This document shows, in pieces, positions 32,603-41,791 of a stretch of DNA of 53,002 nt. The stretch comes from an uncultured Oscillibacter sp. (lineage in GTDB: Bacteria; Bacillota; Clostridia; Oscillospirales; Oscillospiraceae), in the NCBI RefSeq assembly GCF_947654275.1, contig NZ_CANTJS010000021.1, positions 1 to 53,002 on the forward strand, written 5' to 3'. How positions within the stretch are numbered: position 1 is the stretch's first letter; every line of letters starts with the position of its first letter. The notes beneath the pieces were generated by a model, which saw only the letters and a program-made list of their open reading frames with translations, made no database searches and had not been told where the DNA came from. The translations under genes were made by a program, and so were the position numbers.

Positions 32603-32660
32603 GAGGCCGCCCGAAGGGGCGGCCTCAGCCTGTCAAAGGACCCGAGACGTATCTCTCGGG
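32603..32660. terminator. two hairpins between converging genes
   Basis: GAGGCCGCCC, loop GAAG, GGGCGGCCTC (32603-32626) is followed by CCCGAGA / TCTCGGG (32641-32660). Both are strong stems with poor T-runs. They probably close the pot operon and ftnA transcripts from the two sides. Confidence 0.6.
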
Positions 32661-32691
32661 CCCTTCGCTTTCACTGTGTTTTCTCTCTGCC

Positions 32692-33204
32692 TTACAGCAC
32701 CAGAGACGGCGCGCTGTACACCCGGCCGGCCAGCTCGCTGTTGAGCATGTACAGGCTCCTGGGATCGGAACCGAAAAGCTCCATCTTGGAAATCAGGTCG
32801 TTGGCGTTGTCCTCTTCCTCGCCCTGTTCCTTCACAAACCAGTCCAGGAACTGCATGGTCCGGAAGTCCTTCACCTCATGGGCGGCGGCATAGATCTCGT
32901 TAATCAGGCCGGTCACATACAGCTCATGTTCCAGACCGGCCTGGAGCACCGCCATATCGCTGCTCAGCTCCTTGTCCGGCTGCGCAATGGCTCCCAGGGT
33001 CACCTTGGCGTTGTTGTTGTGCAGGTACTGATAGAAGAGCATGGCATGATCCCGCTCCTCCTGGGCCTGGATCTTATACCAGTTGGCAAAACCGTCCAGA
33101 CCCCGGGCCTCAAAATAGTTGGAAAAATCCAAATAGAGATAGGCGGAGTAAAACTCCTTGTTGATCTGCTCATTCAGCAGGGCGGCAACTTTTTCGCTCA
33201 GCAT
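32692..33204 (-). CDS. ftnA: ferritin
   Basis: This is a non-heme iron-storage ferritin. The product has 170 residues. The ferroxidase ligands are visible: E17-type NEQINKEFYSAYLYLD, then QAQEERDHAMLFYQYLH with the E-x-x-H pair, and later EQGEEEDNANDLI. The ATG at 33204 has AAAGGAG upstream; the frame opens further but no start there is as good. It has its own promoter. Confidence 0.94.
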   Translation of the reverse strand: MLSEKVAALLNEQINKEFYSAYLYLDFSNYFEARGLDGFANWYKIQAQEERDHAMLFYQYLHNNNAKVTLGAIAQPDKELSSDMAVLQAGLEHELYVTGLINEIYAAAHEVKDFRTMQFLDWFVKEQGEEEDNANDLISKMELFGSDPRSLYMLNSELAGRVYSAPSLVL

Positions 33205-33237
33205 TACGGTACGCTCCTTTCGTTTTTTCGACATCCA

Positions 33238-33266
33238 AGTATACACCCTTTTCCTCCGGAAGTCCA
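33238..33266 (-). promoter_or_regulatory. promoter of ftnA
   Basis: TGGACT (33261-33266) and TATACT (33238-33243) are 17 bp apart on the minus strand. The -35 box is weak, which would fit a regulated gene, but I see no clear Fur box. Confidence 0.5.
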
Positions 33267-33300
33267 TAACGAAAATACACAAAGCTGTTCTCCCGCGTCC

Positions 33301-33789
33301 TCATTTGAGGAAAATTTCCTTTTTCCTGTCGGAGAGCCTGATTCTGCGGACGAGGAGGCGAAGCCCGTCATCCCCCGCCTCCAGCGTTCCTGTCAGCTGA
33401 ACCCCTGTCAGGCTGTTCAAGTAACAGTAGGCCTCCGCCGTCCTTCCCTGAATTCCCTGAAAAGCCGCCGCGTTTTCAGCAAGACTCCGGGGCTCGATTT
33501 CAGAAAACAGGAGCGCCGTCAGCCTGCTGTCCTGCCGGGGCGTCCCATCGAACACCAGATAAAAACCGGGCTCCTCCCCCGCTTCCGGGTCCCCGAAGCC
33601 GGCCACCCGGACCTTTTTGCCGGAGCGGAGGAACCGCCTCAGCCGGTATGCCGCCGTCAGACGGGGCGCAAGGTAAAGCGGCAGGCGCAGGATGCCTGCC
33701 CCGAACAGCGTCCAGAAGCCAAGCAGCAGGCAGGCAAAAAGAACTGCCAGAACGCATGACAGAAGCAGCGCCGAAACCGGCATCCACAC
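33301..33789 (-). CDS. hypothetical membrane-anchored protein
   Basis: The product has 162 residues. One or two N-terminal hydrophobic segments (about 5-45) are followed by a basic region (LTAAYRLRRFLRSGKKVRV) and a soluble domain ending in RIRLSDRKKEIFLK. The start seems to be GTG at 33789 with AAAGGAGG eight bases upstream. It lies 25 bp after polC on the same strand, so it is the last gene of the polC operon. Function unknown. Confidence 0.65.
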   Translation of the reverse strand: MWMPVSALLLSCVLAVLFACLLLGFWTLFGAGILRLPLYLAPRLTAAYRLRRFLRSGKKVRVAGFGDPEAGEEPGFYLVFDGTPRQDSRLTALLFSEIEPRSLAENAAAFQGIQGRTAEAYCYLNSLTGVQLTGTLEAGDDGLRLLVRRIRLSDRKKEIFLK

Positions 33790-33814
33790 ACCCGCGGCCT
33801 CCTTTTTGGTCCAT

Positions 33815-36800
33815 TTAGAAAAGCGTCATCTGACTCGTCTCCGGCATCCCCGCGAAGGCCCCCAGGGCCTTCAGCTGCTCAATGTGGGTCTTGGAGAGCT
33901 TATTGCAGCAGGTGGAAAACTCGTCGATGGAGATAAACTCCCTGCCCTTCCGCTTCTCCACCGTGTCCAGCGCCGCCGCCTCGCCCAGGCCGTGAACCGT
34001 GGTAAAAGGCGGCAGAAGGCCGTTGTCCGTAATGACAAACCTGGTCGCATCGGAACGGTAGATGTCGATGGTGTCGAAGTGGAAGCCCCGAAGGTAGAAC
34101 TCATAGCAGACCTCCAGGGTGGTCATCAGGTTCTGTTCCACGGCGGTGGCGCTTTTATTGTTCTCAATCTCCCGGATTTTCCGCTTCACCGCGTCCTTTC
34201 CGGCGCAGCAGAACTCGGCGTCAAAGGCCTTGGCCCGGACGGAGAAGAAGGTGGCGTAAAAGGCCAGGGGCTTGTGCACCTTGTACCAGGCAATCCGAAA
34301 CGCCATCATGACATAGGCCACGGCGTGGGCCTTGGGGAACAGATAACCGATTTTTGCCAGGGAATCGATATACCAGTCCGGTACATCGTGTTCTTTCATA
34401 GCCTCCACCCATCCGTCCTCGAAGCCGCCCTTCTTGACCTTTCCCTTTCGGACGGACTCCATGATTTTGAAGCTCATCTTCGGGTCCAGGCCCCTGGAAA
34501 TCAGATAGAGCATGATGTCGTCCCGGCAGCCTACCGTCTCCAGAACGCTGGCCGTTCCGCTGAGGATCAATTCCCGGGCGTTGCCCGCCCATACGTCGGT
34601 ACCGTGGGAGAAGCCGGACAGCCGCACCAGGGTATTGAAATCCTTGGGCTTCGTGTCCACCAGCATCTGCCGGGTGAACTTGGTGTTGAACTCCGGAATG
34701 GCCACCGCCCCGGTGGGACCCAGGACCTCGTCGTTCTCATAGCCCAGAATTTTGCTGGAGGTGAAAATGGACATGGTATCCGGGTCGTCCAGGGGAATCT
34801 TCTGGGGATCCACGCCGGTGATGTCCTGCATCATCCGCACCATGGTGGGGTCATCGTGTCCCAGCATATCCAGCTTCAGCAGGTTGGCCTCCATGGAGTG
34901 ATATTCAAAATGGGTCGTGATGGTGTCGGACTCCCCTGCGTCCGCCGGGTGCTGGACGGGACAGAAGTCCTCCATGTCCATGTCGTCCGGCACCACCACC
35001 AGTCCCCCGGGGTGCTGGCCGGTGGTCCGGCGGGCTCCCACGCAGCCCTGGGTCAGCCGGTTTTCCTCCGCCCGGCAGGCGGTGAGGCCGTTTTCCTCCA
35101 GATACTTCTTAACAAAGCCATAGGCGGTCTTATCCGCCAGGGTGCCGATGGTGCCCGCACGGAAAACCTGGGTCTCGCCGAACATCTCAATGGCGTGGCG
35201 ATGGGCCCGGGCCTGGTATTCGCCGGAGAAATTCAGGTCGATATCCGGTACCTTGCCGCCGCCGAAGCCCAGAAAGGTCTCAAAGGGTATGTCGAAGCCG
35301 TCTTTTTCATACAGCGTCCCGCAGACAGGGCAGGTTTTATCCGGCATGTCCGCCCCGCAGCCATAGGAGCCGTCCTGAATGAACTCGCTGTTCCTGCATT
35401 GGGGGCATCGGTAGTGGGGCGGCAGGGAGTTCACCTCCGTGATGCCGGACATATAGGCCGCCAGGGACGAGCCCACGGAGCCCCGGGAGCCCACCAGATA
35501 TCCGTTTTCCAGGGACCGCTGCACCAGCTTCTGAGCGGACATATACACCACGTCGTATTTTCCCAGAATGCCCCCCAGCTCCACATTCAGCCGGTCCACA
35601 ATCAGCTGGGGCGGCTCATCGCCGTAGAGCCGGTGCACCTTCTCCCAGACCAGACGGTTCAGGTCCTCTCTGGAGTTCTCCAGCCGGGGGGGAAACAGGT
35701 CCCCCGGCAGCAGCTCAAAGGTCTCAATCTGGTCCGCCACCAGCCGGGTATTGGCCACCACCACCTCATAGGCCTTTTCCTCCCCCAGGTAGCTGAATTC
35801 CTCCAGCATCTCCTGCGTGGTCTTGAAGTAGATGGGCAGGGACTCGTTGGCGTCCGGATACTTTTTCGAGGCCAGAATGATGTGGCGGTATACCTCGTCC
35901 TCCGGCTCCAGAAAGTGAACGTCTCCGGTGGCGCAGACGGGCTTTTGAAGCTCCTCCCCCAGGCGGACAATGGTGCGGTTGAAATTCCGCAGGTCCTCCT
36001 CCGTCTGGACCTCGCCCTTCCGGAGCATGAACATGTTGTTGCAAATGGGCTGAATCTCCAGGTAATCGTAATAGGAGGCGATGCGCTTCAGCTCGTCCCA
36101 GTCCTTGAAATCCTTCACCGCCTGGAACAGCTCTCCCGCCTCGCAGGCGGAGCCGACGATGATCCCCTCCCGGTGTTGGTTCAGAAAGCTCTTGGGTATC
36201 AGGGGCTTCTGGCGGAAAAATTTGAGGTTGGAGGCGGAAATCATCTGGTAGAGGTTTTTCAGACCCGTCTTGTTCCGGGCCAGAAGAATGATATGCTTGG
36301 GTCTCCGCTTGACCCGATTCCCCTGGGGCCGCAGCTTTTCCATCTCGGCGTTGATGGCCTGAATGGTATGGACCCCGGACTCATGGAGCCGCTTCCAGAA
36401 ATGGGGCAGCATATAGGCCACCGCCCCGGCGTCCGCCAAAGCCCGGTGGTGGTTGAAGGCGGGCAGCTGGAGATGCTCCGCCACAATATCCAGCTTGTGT
36501 TTTTTCAGCTCCGGCAGCAGATTCTGGGCCAGAATCAGAGAGTCCACATATGTGGGACGGAAGGCCAGCCCCACCCGTGCGCAGCCCTCCCGGATGAAGC
36601 TGATGTCGAACTCCACGTTGTGCCCCGCCAGAGGCCGTCCGTCCACGAACTTCAAAAACGCCTCCAGCGCCTCCCTGAGAGAGGGAGCGCCCTTCAGCAT
36701 TTCTTCAGTGATGCCTGTGAGGCCGATGGTATCCGGCATCAGGCGGCGCTCCGGGTCCACAAAGGTCTGGAATTCCTCCGCCAGCTCCCCGTTCCGCAGC

Positions 36801-37900
36801 ACCACCGCGCCGATCTCGATGATAGCGTCCCGGTTTGCCTTCAAGCCGGTGGTCTCAATGTCAAAGCAGACAATCTCCGATTCCAGGGAGCCGTCTCCCT
36901 GGCCGTGGACCGCCAGCCGGTCGTCCAGATCGTTGATGAAATAGCCCTCTACGCCGTAGAGAATTTTAATCTTATCTCCCGCCGCCTTCCAGGCCGCGGG
37001 GAAGGACTGGGCGCAGCCGTGGTCCGTAATGGCAATGGCGGGATGGCCCCAGCGGATAGCCGTTTTTACAGCCTCCTTGGTATCGGTGAGGGCATCCATA
37101 TTGCTCATTTGGGTGTGCAGATGAAGCTCCACCCGCTTCTCCGGGGCAGTGTCCTGCCGGGCGTCGTGCTCGGCCTCGTTGATATGCAGCGGGTTCAGCT
37201 GGATATCCTTTCCATCCCAAGTGGGCTCCATTTTTCCCTGAACCCGCAGCCACATGCCGGTGTGGATGGAGCGCTCCAGCCTCTGGGCCTCCTTGGCGGT
37301 GAGATTCTTCTGGACGGTGACGGAATTGGTGTAGTCCGTCATGTCAAAGCTCAGCCGCCACATTCCGGGCCGCCGGGTCTCCCGGCACTCAAAGGCAAAC
37401 ACCTTCCCCTCCACCACAGCGGCCCCCATTTTCAGGTTAAGCTCCTTCATGGGAATGGGGCGGCCCTTAATGGGGTTCCCCAGCAGCGCCGTGAGATTCT
37501 TCCGGGACCCTTTTTTCGCTTTTCCGTCGGAGGGCCGCTGCCCGGCGGCGGGTCCGCCGCCCGGTTTTTTCGGTTTCTCCGGCTTCTCCGGTTTCTCCGA
37601 TTTCTCAAGCCTGCCGGCCTGTTCCGCCTGACCGCCGCCGGGCCAGACGTCATGCTCCGGCTCCGCGACAGTCTCCGCGATCTCCACATGGCTGAAGCCG
37701 TAAACCGCTCCAATCATGGATTTCAGGGACTGGAGCTCCTCCGGGGTCAATGCGTCCCGGACGGTCAGGCGCAGCTCTATGGAAAGGTCCTTCTGGCTGA
37801 TCTGGGCATAGGTCAGCAGCGCCCCCGCCAGCCTGAGCCGTAGCTCCGGGGACGCCTGGAGCTCTGCGAACATTTCAAAAAACGGGATGTTTCTCGACAT
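33815..37900 (-). CDS. polC: DNA polymerase III alpha subunit, PolC type
   Basis: This is the replicative polymerase of Gram-positives with built-in 3'-5' exonuclease. The product has 1361 residues. Order: N-terminal domain (1-85); a Lys/Glu/Pro-rich linker (about 100-120); OB fold (about 150-240); PHP domain start at RVELHLHTQMSNMDA; inserted DEDD exonuclease with VCFDIETTGL and HNVEFDISFI; rest of PHP; zinc region CPQC ... CGAD ... CPVCG; palm catalytic DIDLNFSG. The start at 37900 (MSRNIPFFEMF) follows AGGAATTGAGGAT. It lies 37 bp after ispG, the usual Clostridia/Bacilli neighbourhood. Confidence 0.97.
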   Translation of the reverse strand: MSRNIPFFEMFAELQASPELRLRLAGALLTYAQISQKDLSIELRLTVRDALTPEELQSLKSMIGAVYGFSHVEIAETVAEPEHDVWPGGGQAEQAGRLEKSEKPEKPEKPKKPGGGPAAGQRPSDGKAKKGSRKNLTALLGNPIKGRPIPMKELNLKMGAAVVEGKVFAFECRETRRPGMWRLSFDMTDYTNSVTVQKNLTAKEAQRLERSIHTGMWLRVQGKMEPTWDGKDIQLNPLHINEAEHDARQDTAPEKRVELHLHTQMSNMDALTDTKEAVKTAIRWGHPAIAITDHGCAQSFPAAWKAAGDKIKILYGVEGYFINDLDDRLAVHGQGDGSLESEIVCFDIETTGLKANRDAIIEIGAVVLRNGELAEEFQTFVDPERRLMPDTIGLTGITEEMLKGAPSLREALEAFLKFVDGRPLAGHNVEFDISFIREGCARVGLAFRPTYVDSLILAQNLLPELKKHKLDIVAEHLQLPAFNHHRALADAGAVAYMLPHFWKRLHESGVHTIQAINAEMEKLRPQGNRVKRRPKHIILLARNKTGLKNLYQMISASNLKFFRQKPLIPKSFLNQHREGIIVGSACEAGELFQAVKDFKDWDELKRIASYYDYLEIQPICNNMFMLRKGEVQTEEDLRNFNRTIVRLGEELQKPVCATGDVHFLEPEDEVYRHIILASKKYPDANESLPIYFKTTQEMLEEFSYLGEEKAYEVVVANTRLVADQIETFELLPGDLFPPRLENSREDLNRLVWEKVHRLYGDEPPQLIVDRLNVELGGILGKYDVVYMSAQKLVQRSLENGYLVGSRGSVGSSLAAYMSGITEVNSLPPHYRCPQCRNSEFIQDGSYGCGADMPDKTCPVCGTLYEKDGFDIPFETFLGFGGGKVPDIDLNFSGEYQARAHRHAIEMFGETQVFRAGTIGTLADKTAYGFVKKYLEENGLTACRAEENRLTQGCVGARRTTGQHPGGLVVVPDDMDMEDFCPVQHPADAGESDTITTHFEYHSMEANLLKLDMLGHDDPTMVRMMQDITGVDPQKIPLDDPDTMSIFTSSKILGYENDEVLGPTGAVAIPEFNTKFTRQMLVDTKPKDFNTLVRLSGFSHGTDVWAGNARELILSGTASVLETVGCRDDIMLYLISRGLDPKMSFKIMESVRKGKVKKGGFEDGWVEAMKEHDVPDWYIDSLAKIGYLFPKAHAVAYVMMAFRIAWYKVHKPLAFYATFFSVRAKAFDAEFCCAGKDAVKRKIREIENNKSATAVEQNLMTTLEVCYEFYLRGFHFDTIDIYRSDATRFVITDNGLLPPFTTVHGLGEAAALDTVEKRKGREFISIDEFSTCCNKLSKTHIEQLKALGAFAGMPETSQMTLF

Positions 37901-37937
37901 ATCCTCAATTCCTAACTTATCATTTCCGCAGGGGGGG

Positions 37938-38975
37938 TCACAGCTGTTCAATCTCCTTCATCAGCGCGTCTACAAGCTGCTCCTGGGGGACCTTGTAAAG
38001 GATTTCACCTTTTCGGAACAGCAGCCCTTCTCCCCTGCCGCCGGCAATGCCGATATCGGCCGCGGCGGCCTCTCCGGGGCCGTTGACGGCGCAGCCCATC
38101 ACCGCCACCGTGATGTTCTTTTTGCAGCCCGCCAGACGCCGTTCCACCTCCTCCGCCATGGGAATCAGGTCGATGCGGGTCCGGCCGCAGGTGGGGCAGG
38201 CGATGAGGTTGACCCCCTCTTTCCGAAGGCCCGCCGCCCGCAGAATCTTCTGGGCGGCATATATTTCCTCTATGGGGTCGGCGGTGAGGGTGACCCGGAT
38301 GGTGTCGCCTATCCCCAGGCAGAGCAGGCCCCCGATGCCCATGGCGGATTTCACCATGCCCATGGAGGGGGTGCCCGCCTCGGTGACGCCCAGATGCAAG
38401 GGGTAATCCGTCCGCTCGCTCAGCATGCGGTAGGCCGCCATGGTCAGGGGCACATCGGAGCACTTGACGGAGATGCAGATGTCGTCAAAGTCGAACTTGT
38501 TCAGCAGCCGCACGTGACCCATGGCGCTCTCCGCCAGCGCCTCGGCAGTAACGCCGCCGTATTTCGCCCGCAGCTCCTTTTCCAGGGACCCGCCGTTAAC
38601 CCCCACACGAATGGGAATTTTCCTCCCGCGGCATGTATCGGCCACCGCCTTTACATGGTCCTCCCCGCCGATGTTTCCGGGGTTGATGCGGATGGCGTCA
38701 ATGCCCCGCTCCGCGCACATGAGGGCGTATTTGTAATTAAAATGTATATCCGCCACCAGCGGAATGGAAATCTGCTCCTTGATGCGGTCCACCGCCTCCG
38801 CTGCCGCCTGGTCCGGAATAGCCACCCGGATGATCTCGCACCCGGCGTCCTCCAGAGCCCTGATCTGGGCCACCGTGGCGGCCACGTCGTCGGTTTTTGT
38901 GTTGCACATGGACTGGATGCTCACCGGAGCGCCTCCGCCCACCGGCACCCTGCCCACCATCAGGCGTTTTGTCAT
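37938..38975 (-). CDS. ispG: 4-hydroxy-3-methylbut-2-enyl diphosphate synthase (flavodoxin)
   Basis: IspG converts MEcPP to HMBPP in the MEP isoprenoid pathway using a [4Fe-4S] cluster. The product has 345 residues. It shows PVSIQSMCNTKTDD, INPGNIGG, and the cluster cysteines in LIACPTCGRTRID and VMGCAVNGPGEA. It overlaps the GNAT gene by ATGA. Together with dxr and rseP it forms the conserved dxr-rseP-ispG block. Confidence 0.97.
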   Translation of the reverse strand: MTKRLMVGRVPVGGGAPVSIQSMCNTKTDDVAATVAQIRALEDAGCEIIRVAIPDQAAAEAVDRIKEQISIPLVADIHFNYKYALMCAERGIDAIRINPGNIGGEDHVKAVADTCRGRKIPIRVGVNGGSLEKELRAKYGGVTAEALAESAMGHVRLLNKFDFDDICISVKCSDVPLTMAAYRMLSERTDYPLHLGVTEAGTPSMGMVKSAMGIGGLLCLGIGDTIRVTLTADPIEEIYAAQKILRAAGLRKEGVNLIACPTCGRTRIDLIPMAEEVERRLAGCKKNITVAVMGCAVNGPGEAAAADIGIAGGRGEGLLFRKGEILYKVPQEQLVDALMKEIEQL

Positions 38976-39490
38976 GCCTTCGCTTCCTCTCTCAGCAATC
39001 CGTAAATACAGGAATCCATCAGCCTTCCGTTCTTAAAAACGCTGCTGCGCAGGGTTCCCTCCAGGGTGAAGCCCGCCTTCTCCAGCACCCGCCGGGAGCC
39101 GGTATTGACGGCATAGGGCTCGGCGTAAATCCGGGCAATGTCCCAGGTCCGAAAGCCCTCGGCGCAGATCAGCCCCGCCGCCCGGGTCATGACGCCCCTT
39201 CCCCAGAAGGCGCGGCCCAGCCAGTAGCCCAGCTCGGCGCTCTTCCGGTACACGTCTTTTCCCAGGAACAGGCTGACGCTGCCTGCCGCCTGGCCGTCAA
39301 TGACGATGGTCCGGCACAGTCTCCCCTCGCCCTCATGCTCCACACAGTCGCCAACAAACCACTCCGCGTCCGCCGGCGTATAGGGATGAGGAAACACGTC
39401 CCGCAGATTCTCCGCCACCGCCAGGTCGTTGGCATGAGGCACAATGGCGGCGGCGTCCTCCGGACGCCAGGGTCTCAGTGTAAAGTCCAT
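38972..39490 (-). CDS. GNAT acetyltransferase (RimJ/RimL-like)
   Basis: The product has 172 residues. It shows LRPWRPEDAAAIVPHANDL at the start, ELGYWLGRAFWGRGVMTRAAGL (acetyl-CoA loop, Q/RxxGxG/A variant) and YAEPYAVNTGSRRVLEKAGF. The ATG at 39490 has AAGGAG upstream. It is inserted between rseP and ispG and coupled to ispG by ATGA, which is unusual for this conserved block. The target is unknown, possibly a protein N-terminus or an antibiotic. Confidence 0.9.
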   Translation of the reverse strand: MDFTLRPWRPEDAAAIVPHANDLAVAENLRDVFPHPYTPADAEWFVGDCVEHEGEGRLCRTIVIDGQAAGSVSLFLGKDVYRKSAELGYWLGRAFWGRGVMTRAAGLICAEGFRTWDIARIYAEPYAVNTGSRRVLEKAGFTLEGTLRSSVFKNGRLMDSCIYGLLREEAKA

Positions 39491-39533
39491 ACCCTTTTCT
39501 CCTTCTATGCCGCAATCTGTTGCAGCGCCCCCC

Positions 39534-40595
39534 TCATTGGAACAGCTTAAACACATCGTGAACCGTCACCAAAAGCATGAACCCCAGCAGCATCACCAGT
39601 CCCGCCGCGTTCACCGCCGCCTGATACTTCTCCGGCACCTTCCGTTTAAAAAGGGCCATCGTCACCGCATCCACGGCCAGGAAGAAAATCCGGCCCCCGT
39701 CCAGGGCGGGAATGGGTAGCAGGTTCATCACCGCCAGGTTCACCGCAATGAGGGCGGCAAAATAGGCAATGTTCTGTACCGCAATCAGGGCCGTTTTGGA
39801 GGCCGCCCCCACCTCGGTGATGGTAGTGACGATGCCCACCGGGCCGCTGAGATCGTTCATGCCCGCGTTGCCTGTCACCAGCTGCACGAGGCTGAACCAC
39901 ACCAGCTGCACAAAGTCCAGGGCCTGATACCAGCCGAACTGGAGCTTGGTCCAGGCCGTGGCGGGAATCTCCAGACCGCCGATGGACAGGCCGAACCTGC
40001 CTTCCTGGCCGTCGTAGGTGCTCCGGTACATGGGAAAATCCTTCAGGGTCACCTTCTCCCCGTCCCGCAGCACCACCAGATCTACGCCCTGACCGTCATT
40101 ATACCGAAGGAAGAGCTCCGAATCCCGGCGCATGTAGGTGCGGTAGCCGTCAATCTTGTAGATGACATCCCCCACCATCAGGCCGTCCTCCCCCTCCAGG
40201 GGGAAGCCGTCGGCAAAGCCCGCAATCTGGTCCACATAAAAGGCGGACTCTCCGGCGTAGAGCACCAGGAGAATCAGCACCCCCGTCAGGAAATTCATGA
40301 AGGCTCCGGCAGTCAGGATGACCAGCTTTTTCCAAAAGCCCTGGCGGGCAAAGGCGCGTTCATCACCCGTATCCTCGTCCTCTCCCTCCATAGCACAGAA
40401 GCCGCCTACAGGCAGAAGCCGCAAAGAATATTGGGTCTCTTCCGTTTCCCTGTGCCACAGCAGGGGCCCCATGCCGATGGAGAACTCGTTCACCCTTACG
40501 CCGCAGAGCTTTGCCGCCGTGAAGTGCCCCAGCTCATGGAGGGCAATCAGCAGGCCGAAAATCAAAATGGCCGCCAGAACATAGATGAAAGTCAT
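39534..40595 (-). CDS. rseP: site-2 intramembrane metalloprotease (RseP-like)
   Basis: This zinc protease cleaves membrane anchors such as anti-sigma factors. The product has 353 residues. HELGH is in the first membrane helix (LIALHELGHFTAAKL) and the second zinc motif is PALDGGRIFF near the C-terminus. A PDZ domain (about 120-190) contains EDGLMVGDVIYKIDGYRT. Four membrane segments are likely. It lies 21 bp after dxr, the usual arrangement. Confidence 0.94.
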   Translation of the reverse strand: MTFIYVLAAILIFGLLIALHELGHFTAAKLCGVRVNEFSIGMGPLLWHRETEETQYSLRLLPVGGFCAMEGEDEDTGDERAFARQGFWKKLVILTAGAFMNFLTGVLILLVLYAGESAFYVDQIAGFADGFPLEGEDGLMVGDVIYKIDGYRTYMRRDSELFLRYNDGQGVDLVVLRDGEKVTLKDFPMYRSTYDGQEGRFGLSIGGLEIPATAWTKLQFGWYQALDFVQLVWFSLVQLVTGNAGMNDLSGPVGIVTTITEVGAASKTALIAVQNIAYFAALIAVNLAVMNLLPIPALDGGRIFFLAVDAVTMALFKRKVPEKYQAAVNAAGLVMLLGFMLLVTVHDVFKLFQ

Positions 40596-40616
40596 GCCGC
40601 AAAAACGCTCCTACTA

Positions 40617-41783
40617 TCAAGATTTCCAATGGCTCAGAACCCAGTCCCGAGCCGCCCCGTCCGCCGCCAGGATATCCTCCAGGGAGGGATTCAGCACCAC
40701 CGGGATGTCCGTCATGGCCCCAGTGGTCAGCCGAAAGATGCCGTCAAACCCGATGCGGTCCGCCAGAAACAGCCGGACTACCTCTTCATTGGCGGCATTC
40801 AGTATGGTACATGCCGTCCCGCCCTTGACCGCCGCAACCTCCGCCAGACGAAGGCAGGGGAACGTCTCCCGGTCCGGCTGGGCAAAAGTCAGCGGCGGAC
40901 AGCGCAGAAGGTCCAGCGGCTCCGCCGGATTCTCGCCCCGGGCCGGGTAGGTCAGGGCGTAGCGGATGGGCAGGCGCATATCCGGCGTCCCCAGCTGGGC
41001 CAGCACCGCCCCGTCCCGGAATTCCACCAGGGAGTGAACGATGCTCTGCCGGTGAATCACCACGTCCACCTGTTCCAGCGGCAGACGGTAAAGCCGCATG
41101 GCCTCAATGACCTCCAGACCCTTGTTCATCAGGGTCGCGCAGTCCACCGTAATCTTGGGGCCCATGGACCAATTGGGATGACGCAGGGCGTCCTCTCTTG
41201 TCATTCTGCCCGCCTCTTCCCGGCTCATGCCGTAAAAGGGCCCGCCGGAGCAGGTCAAAATCAGCCGGCGTATCTCCCGCCGGTCCCCGCAGCCCTGGAG
41301 ACACTGGAAAATGGCGGAATGCTCGGAGTCCACCGGGACGATCTCCGCGCCGCTCTTCTCCGCCGCATCCATCACCAGTTCCCCGGCGCAGACCAGAGTC
41401 TCCTTGTTGGCCAGGGCAATGCGTTTTTTTGCCGCAATGGCGGCGAGAGTGGGCCGCAGGCCCACCATGCCCACCACGGCGGTGACCACCGTGTCCGCCT
41501 CCGGCGCCGCGGCGGCCTCCTCCAGAGCGGCGGGGCCCGCCAGCACCCTGGTCTCCGTGTCCGCAAGGCGGATTTTCAGGTCCCGGGCCGCTTCCGGGGC
41601 GGTCATGACAACCAGCCCGGGGCGGAACTTCCGGGCCTGGGCCTCCATCCGGTCCACGCTTTTATCGGCGGTGAGGGCCGACACCCGCAGCCCCAGCTGT
41701 TCCGCCACGTCCAGAGTCTGCCGGCCAATGGAGCCGGTGGATCCCAGGACCACAATGTTCCTGCTTGCCTCTTTCATATCCAT
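40617..41783 (-). CDS. dxr: 1-deoxy-D-xylulose 5-phosphate reductoisomerase
   Basis: DXR makes MEP from DXP, the committed step of the pathway. The product has 388 residues. The NADPH-binding motif is VLGSTGSIGRQTLDVAE, the metal/substrate segment PVDSEHSAIFQCL, and the C-terminal GPKITVDCATLMNKGLEVIEA. The start ATG at 41783 follows AATAGGGT. It lies 8 bp after cdsA. Confidence 0.97.
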   Translation of the reverse strand: MDMKEASRNIVVLGSTGSIGRQTLDVAEQLGLRVSALTADKSVDRMEAQARKFRPGLVVMTAPEAARDLKIRLADTETRVLAGPAALEEAAAAPEADTVVTAVVGMVGLRPTLAAIAAKKRIALANKETLVCAGELVMDAAEKSGAEIVPVDSEHSAIFQCLQGCGDRREIRRLILTCSGGPFYGMSREEAGRMTREDALRHPNWSMGPKITVDCATLMNKGLEVIEAMRLYRLPLEQVDVVIHRQSIVHSLVEFRDGAVLAQLGTPDMRLPIRYALTYPARGENPAEPLDLLRCPPLTFAQPDRETFPCLRLAEVAAVKGGTACTILNAANEEVVRLFLADRIGFDGIFRLTTGAMTDIPVVLNPSLEDILAADGAARDWVLSHWKS

Positions 41784-41791
41784 ACCCTATT

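Noticed and set aside
33692..37843. Open frame of about 1383 codons on the plus strand opposite polC
   Set aside because: PolC on the minus strand has every expected motif. The antisense frame has a His/Gly/Gln-rich composition typical of shadow frames.
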